A stretch of DNA of 64,000 nucleotides from Euleptes europaea (Eukaryota; Chordata; Lepidosauria; Squamata; Sphaerodactylidae): assembly GCF_029931775.1 (NCBI RefSeq), contig NC_079318.1, positions 78,775,614 through 78,839,613 on the forward strand. The letters run 5' to 3'. Positions 1-9,000 of this stretch are shown here, one piece after another. The notes below the pieces were generated by a model that was not told where the DNA came from, ran no database searches, and saw nothing but the letters and a program-made list of their open reading frames with translations. A program made the position numbers and the translations under genes. How positions within the stretch are numbered: the stretch's first letter is position 1; each line of letters opens with the position of its first letter.

Positions 1-3000
1 TTGCCTACGGCTGTGCTGAATGCCCCCGGCTCGTCTGTGGCCGCCAGGACTGCAGGACAGAGTTCTGCTACCACTGTCGGCAGCCTTGGCACCCCAACTC
101 TTCCTGTGAGCAGGCCTGGCGAGAATGGAGCAGGCAGGCTCCAGGGGCAGTGGAGCTCTCTACACAGTTGATCCAGAAGGAGGAGGCTGCCCTGGGTAAG
201 TTCAGGCCAGCAAGGTGTGCATGTGCCTCTTTTCTCCCAGCTGCCCATTGGATCAGATTGCTCCAGTGCATCCCCTTATCCAGCGCCAGGATGCCCTGTC
301 TCTAGGATTCTGGGGCGGGTGGTGGGGGAGGAGGAGGAGGAGAAGAAGAAGAGTTTTTATATGCTGAATTTCTCTACAACTTAAGGAAGACTCAAACTGA
401 CTTACAATCACCTTCCCTTCCCCTACCCACAAGAGACACCCTGTGAGGTAGGTGGGGCTGAGAGAGTGTGACTAGCCCAAGGTAACCCAGCTGGCTTCAT
501 GTGTAGGAGTGGGGAAACAAATCCAGTTCACCAGATTAGCATCTGCCGCTCATGTGGAGGAGTGGGGAATCAAACCCGGTTCTCCAGATCAGACTCCACC
601 ACTCCTAACCACTGCTCTTAACCACTACACCATGCTGATGCAGAGCCCATCACCTCTCTAACGAAGCTTGGCTCCCCCTAATGGGACACCACAGTTCCCT
701 ATCAGCTAGCAGCCTATTGCCAGGGGTCTTTCCAAGGCACAGCTCCATCACTTGAGACTAACTATCCTGCCCTTCATCTTTCCTTCACAGACACCGAAAC
801 TATCAAGGTGTGTCCCCGCTGTGGTGCCTTCATCATGAAGATCAACGACGGGAGCTGCAATCGCATGAATTGCACCGTCTGTGGGTGCCTATTCTGCTGG
901 CTGTGCTTGCGAGAGATCACGGACGTGCACTTCCTCAGGTGGCAGCATGCTGTGGGAGGTGGAGGGCAGAATGGTACAGCGGTCGGGGGACGGTATAGGG
1001 AAACTGGGACTTTACACTAAGGCCTCATTCCCATCTTGTCCCAGGTTGCTTCAGGAAATGGAAGCTTTGGCAGGGTCAGACCTATCCTGAAGTAGCACAT
1101 AAAACCTGCATCAAGCGCCATGTTTGGTGGTCTTCCAGAGGAACTGGTTGGCCACAGTGTGAGACAGGATGTGGGACTAGATGGACCGCTGGTCTGACCC
1201 AGCAGGACCTTAATTCAATTTATGATGATCTTAAAACAAAGGTCACAGTTTATTTATACCTGTTCTCATAGCTGAACTTGCCTGCTGTTTTTCTCCTGCC
1301 AAAGGCTGCCAGAATGGCTTTCAGCGGACTGTAACAACAACTGGGCAATAATCAATCACAACACAATGCTCAAACAGTGCATGTAAAAATTAACAGCAGC
1401 AACAGGAACGTAAAAATCAATGAACTTAACTATCACAAAACATCTGGAGGAAAAAGAACAGTTAGCCTAAAATGACAACAGAGCAGGCCTTATGGATCTC
1501 TCTTGGAAGGGGGTCCCAAAATATTATGGTGTGTGGGTGGGCAGGAGCTGTGCTTTGGTCTGAGACTATGCAAGCTTGGAGAAGAGTAGCAGTTGGTGGT
1601 ATTAACTACACAAGGCGAGGGCCCGATTGAGCACCCTAGAAATCATGGATCATCCAGTATCCAGTAACTGCTGGGGGGAATGCAGCCCAGTTCAGGCCAT
1701 TTGGGGAAGCGAGAGGGGGTTTAATCCTTCCAGTTCTGCATGGTTTGGCCTATCAAAACCACCTTCCCCATGCTGTTATGAGCCTTGAAAGGGGGGAAAT
1801 ATCCATAATATGCCTATAATTTTTCCTCCCAAAGCATGAGCATGCTTGTGTATGTGGGATGTGGTGACAGTTTTCAAAGACAAAATGATGCCAGTATAGA
1901 AAAACATAAGACACCCTCTCAAAACCTAGAACCGGCCCTATTATGAAGTGTGTGGCGTCCGGCCTGATGACATTTCCAGTCTCAGGATTCTCAGTAAGAC
2001 TTCTGGCCTTCTTGGCATCCTCACTTCCACTACTGACCCCCAGCTGTCTTCTCCCCAGTCCTTCTGGATGCACCTTTTGGGGGAAGAAGCCCTGGTCTCG
2101 GACACGCAAGCTCCTCTGGCAGCTGGGCATGGTGCTGGGAGCACCCATGGTGATCTCAATCGTCGCTGGCATTGCAGTGCCAGTCATCACACTAGGGATA
2201 CCCATCTACATGGGAAAGAAGGTAAGGCGTTTTGCTCCCTCTCCCCCAGCAGGAACTTCTCAAGATCTTCAGTGTAATGCTCTTGTAGGCATGGTGGTGG
2301 AGGGACCACTTAGGGGTTCTCTTGACCTAGTGTTGCCTTTCCCAGCCTCAATACTACCCTCACTTCACTCCCTCTAGGTTCTGAGCCATGGACGCAAGAG
2401 CAAACTGTCGGTCTGCCAGCAGTGTCTGTCTGTGTCCAGCAGTATTATTCTGTCCCTCTTTGTGTCGCCCGTCATCACAGCGGTCACTGTTGGTAAGAGC
2501 CAAAAGGGACCTGAGGTTGGAAGAGGGTACTGGGTTCACGGAGACTTCCGTTGCATTGTCATTGAAGCCATACTGCCCCTCTGGCAATGCTCTGTCTACC
2601 AGCCTGACCCGTGCAGTCCATGGAAATAGTTGGTTCTCATGTCTGGAGACCAAGTCCTATGAGGAAAGGTTGAAGGAGCTGGGCATGTTTAGCTTGAAGA
2701 GGAGAAGACTGAGAGGAGATATGATAACCATCTTCAAGTACTTGAAGGGCTGCCATATATAGGAGGGTGCCGAGTTGTTTTCTTTGCCCCAGAAGGTCGG
2801 ACCAGAACCAATGGGTTGAAATTAAATCAAAAGAGTTTCCAATTACGAAGAACTTTCTAACAGTTAGAGCTGTTCCTCAGGGGAACAGACTTCCTTGGGA
2901 GGTGGTAAGCTCTCCTTCCCTGGAGGTTTTTAGGAAGAGGCTAGATGGCCATCTGTCAGCCATGCTGATTCTATGACCTTAGGCAGATCATGAGAGGGAG

Positions 3001-6000
3001 GGCACCTTGGCCTTCTTCTGGGCATGGAGTAGGGGTCACTGGGGGTGTTGGGGGGAGGTAGTTTGGAATTTCCTGCATAGACTAGATGACCCTGGTGGTA
3101 CCTTCCAACTTTGTGATTCTATGTGAGGCTCTCTACTTATAGGGGTTGGGGTGCCGCTGATGCTCACCTATGTGTATGGAGTGGTGGCGCTCTCTCTATG
3201 CCGGAATCGCTGGGGGTGCGGTGGCACCCGAAGGAAAGCTGGAGAGCTCAGCATGGTGGAACTAGAGAACCTTGCCAAATGTACGTGAGTCGTTGAAGCA
3301 TTTAAGCAGGGTGAGAAGGGGAAGCCCAACTGTCTGGGGGTGTGAATCGGTGACCCCATAAGAATATAAACATAAGAAAGGCCATGCTGGATCAGACCAA
3401 GGTCCATAAAGTCCATCAGTCCGTTCACATAGTGGACAACCAGGTGCCTCTGGGAAGCCCACAAACAAGACGACTGCAGCAGAATTATCCTGCCTGTGTT
3501 CCACAGCACCTAATATAATGGGCATGCTCCTCTGATCCTGGAGAGAATAGGTACGCATCATGACTAGTATCATTACTGTTCACAGTGGGTAGCCGTGTTA
3601 GTCTGTTTGCAGTAGTCAAAAAGGGCAAGAGTCCAGTAGCACCTTAAAGACTAACATTATTACTGTGTGTGTGTTAAGTGCCATCAAGTCGCTTCCGACT
3701 CATGGCGACCCTATGAATCAATGTCCTCCAAAATGTCCTATCTTTGACAGCCTTGCTCAGGTCTTGCTAATTGAGGGCTGTGGCTTCCTTTATTGAGTCA
3801 ATCCATCTCTTGTTGGGTCTTCCTCTTTTCCTGCTGCCCTCCACTTTCCTAGCATTATTATCTTTCCCAGTGACTCTTGTCTTCTCACAATGTGACCAAA
3901 ATACAACAGCCTCAGTTTAGTAATTTTCGCTTCTAGGGTCAGTTCAGGCCTGATTTGATCTATAACCCACTGATTTGTTTTTTTGGCAGTCCATAGTATC
4001 CATAACACTCTCCTTCAACATCACATTTCAAAGGAGTCTACTTTCTTCTTGTCAATCCATTATTACTAGCAGCCATGAATAGCCCTCTCCTCCATGAACA
4101 TGTCCACTCCCCTCTTAAAGCCTTCCATAAGAACATAAGAAATGTTCTTATCACCACCCTGGGCATGTCACAGTTTCTCCTTTCTTTCTGATTCTCATTT
4201 TAGCACGCAGGTCAAAACTGCATTTCTTTTATCACGAATAGCAAAGGTTATTGAAGGCCTTTTCAGCACTGAGGAAAGTCATCCTCTGTTGGACTTTCCA
4301 ATGTTTTGTCAACCTCATACAATGAATTGGTTTTCTAAGGTGATCTTAAGGTTTCCTATCCAGAATGTAGCAAGTCTGAGCACGCAAAATACCAATGAGC
4401 AATAAAAGAAAGGGCAGCCCAATTCTAATGGTCTTGCTAACGGGACATCCGCTACACTAGCTCAGGGAAGGAAATATCTGGTCACTCAGGTGGGTTCAGT
4501 TCTGTAGATGTGATCTTTGCAATGAGTTAGATTCTGTAATTCTGTTCTGCCAGCATGGAGACATGGGTTGGATCCAGCGCTATGCAGGTCCCTCCCCATG
4601 GCAGTTCTTTCTTACCTAGGACAGTTCATTCCCAGGGATCAGAATGTTGCAGTGCTGAGGGGAAAGGGGGCGAAATTTCCCTGTTCTGTTTATTTTATTT
4701 ATTACTAGCTGTACCCGGCCACGCGTTGCTGTGGCCCAGTCTGGTTAAATGGAAAAGAAAGAAAAGAGAAAGCATACGTTTCTAATATGTTTAATTTCAC
4801 AATGCTTGTGGGTATACAATATTTTTTGTTGTTCAATTGTCTGTGCAGATATAGAGATTGTCTGGTTTGGCGACTCTAGAACACGCAACGTATAATTGTC
4901 CATGTGAGAAGCAATCCGTGTCTAGATCTAAACCACACAATTCTAAAGATTGGCCCTGAACTTTGTTGATGGTGATTGCAATCGCCAATCGAATTGGGAA
5001 TTGCAATCTCTTAAATTGAAATGGCATATCCGTTAGAATCATAGGAATGCGAGGAATGAGGACATCCTCACCTTTGAAAGGTCCTGTCAAGATTGTTGCT
5101 TCTACGACTTTGCTCATGAATTTTTTTACTGCAAGCTGCGTGCCGTTGCAAAGCTTTGGCTGGTTGATATTTCGCAACATGATAATTGGGACGCCAATTT
5201 TCAATTGGAGTACGTGCGGTGGCATCCCTGGCAGATCGAGTGAATTCAAAAATTCTGTTGGATAATTAACCGCTTCATCTGCTTCCACAACAATGTCGAC
5301 AGACTTGTATGTGACTGCCTCACTTTGAATGTGAGACTGAATAATATTGTTAAGTTCGTAGACGTCTTTGTTCTTGGCCGCAAGAATAGCTCGTTCACTC
5401 AGCCAATCGTGATTCTTATAATTGGTTTGAATATTGGGAAATACTTTTTCAACCAATTCTTTTGACGTCACTAAATTGCAGAGGTTATGAGGCAATGAAA
5501 TTCGTCCTGATGTCAGATCAACCGGTACCTTTCCGTTCTGTTCTGAACGACGTCATTTGGAAGCATGAGTTGTATTTCCGGATGTTACATAGGAAATGCT
5601 TTGATTTGGCGGTATATCCGGCAAGCAAAGTTTTTAATGGCTCTGGCGGTTCTCCAAGTTGAGGCAGTTTAATTTTTCCGGCGGCGCAACACATTCCTTT
5701 AGTTTCTCCATTAAATTTCAGAGCCTTGCAATAAGGACACACTTCAGTCATAGTGCCGATGAGAACATGCCGGCTCAAATTATAATCATCAGCTGGGTTG
5801 TACCAGAATGCAAGGCGATTGTAATCGCATGATTGCTGAGCACGGAGTCGTGTTTGACGGTGATCTGCTGTTTCTCGTTGACGTCTTTCAGCCACTCTCA
5901 GCCTGTCGTGTTCATTCTGTTGAGAACGAAGCAGATCTGAAGCTGCAGAACGCGATCGCCGTGCTCGCAACCGTGCATCCTCAAGTCTGGCTGCACGTCG

Positions 6001-9000
6001 CTCTGCTGCTTCCTCGGCACGTATTTGAGCCATTCTTTGTCTGTTTCGCTCGTTCGCTGAAGCCCGTTCTTCCTCAGTTTGATTTGCAATTACTCGTCGC
6101 ACTGCTTCCGCTCCGCGAGTACGACGACCTAAGTTTGATCTTCTGCGAGGCATTATTTGGATGAACTAAAGCAGATCGATTGCACTGAAAAAGAAGAAAG
6201 AAAGTTATAGCAAAAACATAAAATTGCAAAACATTAAAAAAGGAAAAAACACGAACTAAAAAACAAAGATAAAACAAAAAAATAAAAATACTAACGAATA
6301 TTTCAATTCAAACGCAGATCAATCGACACAGCTCAATTCCACCGTCAATTGCACCGAAAAATAAGAAAAACAGTTAAAAAAACGAAATGAAAAACAATGA
6401 AAAAAAAAACTATACTCACGAAATGAACGCTATGGTAAACGACACAGCTCAATTCCAACACAATGTCACACAAAATAATTAAATCAAAATGAAAATAAAT
6501 CGAAATCTATGAAAATTCAATGTAACAATGCAATCGGAAACATTGTAATGGAATCATAAAATTGGAAATTTGGAAATCGTAAATGGATCGTAAATCGGAA
6601 ACATTGAAATGGAATCGTAAAATATTTAGTATAGCGTGTGTTCTTTTACGTCCAACAGATGGCGCTGTTTTTTTAAAAAGCATGTTTTTACCTGTTACCT
6701 GTCACAGGTGTGACATCTATATAATAGTAGGTATATAAAAACACGTGCGTATTCGAATGCAACGTTGTGTCAAAATTTCAAAGCAATCGGTGAAGAACTT
6801 TTGGAGATTTAAGATTTTGAACAAAAGAAGATTTACAGCTTTTGCCAGAACATAGTATACAACTACAATCTTAAAAAGGATTTTAAAAGGGTAGGTATCA
6901 AATCAAAAGTATCTCCATAGCTTAAAATGCTAAAATAGTTGCAATAAATATATTATACTAAAATTTACCTAAAAGTTAGTTGTGACCAATATTGACATTA
7001 CCATTAGTGGTCTCTCTCAAACAGACCTTAATAGCCACTGAGCAAAATTTAGCAACTTGGGAAAGACTAAAGGTGTCCCTTCCCACAGCAGAAATTTCAT
7101 TTCCTCTTCTTCTGAATCAAACTCCCTTAGGTTCACCAGTGGATGAATCCACTTTTGTCTAATGTCCTTATAATAATTGCATCTAAGAATAACATGGCCA
7201 GAGTCTTCCATTTCTCTGGCCCCACAAGGACATTCCCACTGAGCTCTTGGGAGTTTTCTAAATTTCCCCTCCAAAGCTGCTGAGGGAAGTATGGAACCTG
7301 GAGCGAGGGTTAGAGCTCGCCTTTGCTTGTTTACTTCAATAGTATGAATATACTGAGCAGGAACTAGCTGGTATCTTACCTTGGAGGGAGCAAGGTAAGT
7401 TGGGGAGCACATAAGATTCGTTTGACTTTCAGTGTTGTATAATCTTTGCCTCACTATCAACTTTGCTTGTTCTTTATTGAGTGTTGTTAATAATTGGGGC
7501 GAGAGACCCAATAGTTCTAATCCTTTAACCAATAGATTTAAACTGGTCCAAACAAAGCAAGGGAAGTAAGCCTTCTGAAGCTTCATGGGTCTTCAGCCAT
7601 AGTAATTCCCTCTTCTGTTAATGGAGCCTTTGCTGATGGAAGAGGCCAAAAGGGAGAGTTTTTTCCCCTACCAAGTAGAAAAGGACGGGGGGTGGGGGGT
7701 GGAATATGAGACAGTTCAGCAGCCGTTAAAGCTCTTCCACTACCAGATTGATGGATCCAGCCCCTATTCCTTTTCTGCCATTGATAGTGAAATTGGATAG
7801 TAGGATCCAACCCTGTAGCATTAGTACTGTATGCAGTTACAGAGTGCTAACACAAGAGTAACACTCTCAGACGGAACGGAAAGCAACTGAGTAGTGTCTC
7901 GCTGTTTGTGATGTTACCTTTAGGCAATGCCCTTTGCAATCGGGCCCATAAGTCTGCTCTACAGGGAGACAACCCTGTGGATAAGAGCACCAAGAGCCCC
8001 TTTTGCTCCTGTGCTATGAAAAAAACCCATGTATGTATCTGTTGGTCAACTGTTGTGAAAGTTTGAAGACATACAACTCAGTTCTAGCTTGGCAGCTCTG
8101 ACCTAGCTAGTCCTATCATCAGTTCTTGTATGTACAATAATCAGATTCTTCTTCGGAATGGTCCAGGAACTCCTCACACTTTCAAACTGTTTTTCCTCAG
8201 TCTGTCTTTCAGCTTCTCACTGCAGCTTGCGAGTCTTTTGCCTTTTATTTTCTTTCTGCAGCCGGTGGGGTGGATCCAACCCCTCAGTTTTGCCCAATTC
8301 CCCTTTTCACTAGAGTCCCTTGTGGCTTTTCTCCATGCAGACCTCATGACCTTCCACCATAATGTTTTTGGATGGCCAGAGGGGGGGACCCTTCCTCCTT
8401 TTTTATCAGTGGGGAAGCCAGTTGGAGACACCCCACTGCTTCCCCTTTTCCTTCTTTTCTGCTTCCCTCCCATGTGAGGAAAGACACTGTTTATGCTCCT
8501 GCTATTTCTTTTTCATTGCTATTTGTTCCCATATATAATATTTTCCCAACTAATGTTACTCATGCAAAAGCTGTTTCTTGGTGTTATATTGGCTGAAACA
8601 TAATCCCAACATTCCTGTGCCCTCCTCTTGGGATGTTCTCAAAAGGACCTGGCTGTCATTTCCCCCAGAGTGCGAAGTCTTCACCACCTGAATAGATATA
8701 TTTTCAGCATGGTTTTTTTTTAAATTTCAAGCAAGAAAACCATCCATACACTCTGAATAACCCCCTAACCAAGCAATCCTCAACTGATAAAGCAGATTGC
8801 CTCATCCAAGGAGAAAACAATAAAATCAAAGCAATCCTTCAGCTCTACCAATTCAAATATTCCTTTCCCTCTGATTAAAATTCAGAGGGAATTAGTTATT
8901 CCTCTTTCTAGATATGCATGCCAACCTATCCTATGATCTTCAGAAATACAATGGATTGGATACTTTTTAAAAAGCATATTTTCCCCCAGTGAGGACCCAA

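Larger units (their letters stand above)
3356..4118 (-). repeat. CR1-clade LINE 3' end, split by two later insertions
   Basis: Minus-strand LINE tail of the type ending in TTCTTATG units. The 3' part is at 3356-3571 and the more 5' part resumes at about 4068 (agccatgaatagccc). The same text is continuous in the copy at 19488-20073. The gap is filled by a Penelope-type tail (3575-3654) and a BovB fragment (3665-4061). Confidence 0.7.
4705..6835 (-). mobile_element. Helitron with internal deletion
   Basis: A rolling-circle transposon on the minus strand. The 3' terminus is at 4705: the plus strand reads A|CTAGCTGTACCCGGCCACG, so the element ends in a GGCCAC/GTGGCC hairpin, then CTAG, next to a host T as Helitrons require. 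The 5' region (about 6716-6835) carries the conserved subterminal text GCAATCGGTGAAGAACTTTT. The exact TC start is not clear and the end may be eroded near 6835-6850. Between lie the N-terminal and C-terminal parts of the Rep/helicase protein with the middle missing. It sits inside an intron of the RNF19-like gene. This kind of terminus is known from horizontally transferred animal Helitrons. Confidence 0.85.

Noticed and set aside
5518-6153. Host gene for an Arg/Glu-rich coiled-coil protein
   Set aside because: The protein is the start of a Helitron transposase and lies between Helitron termini.
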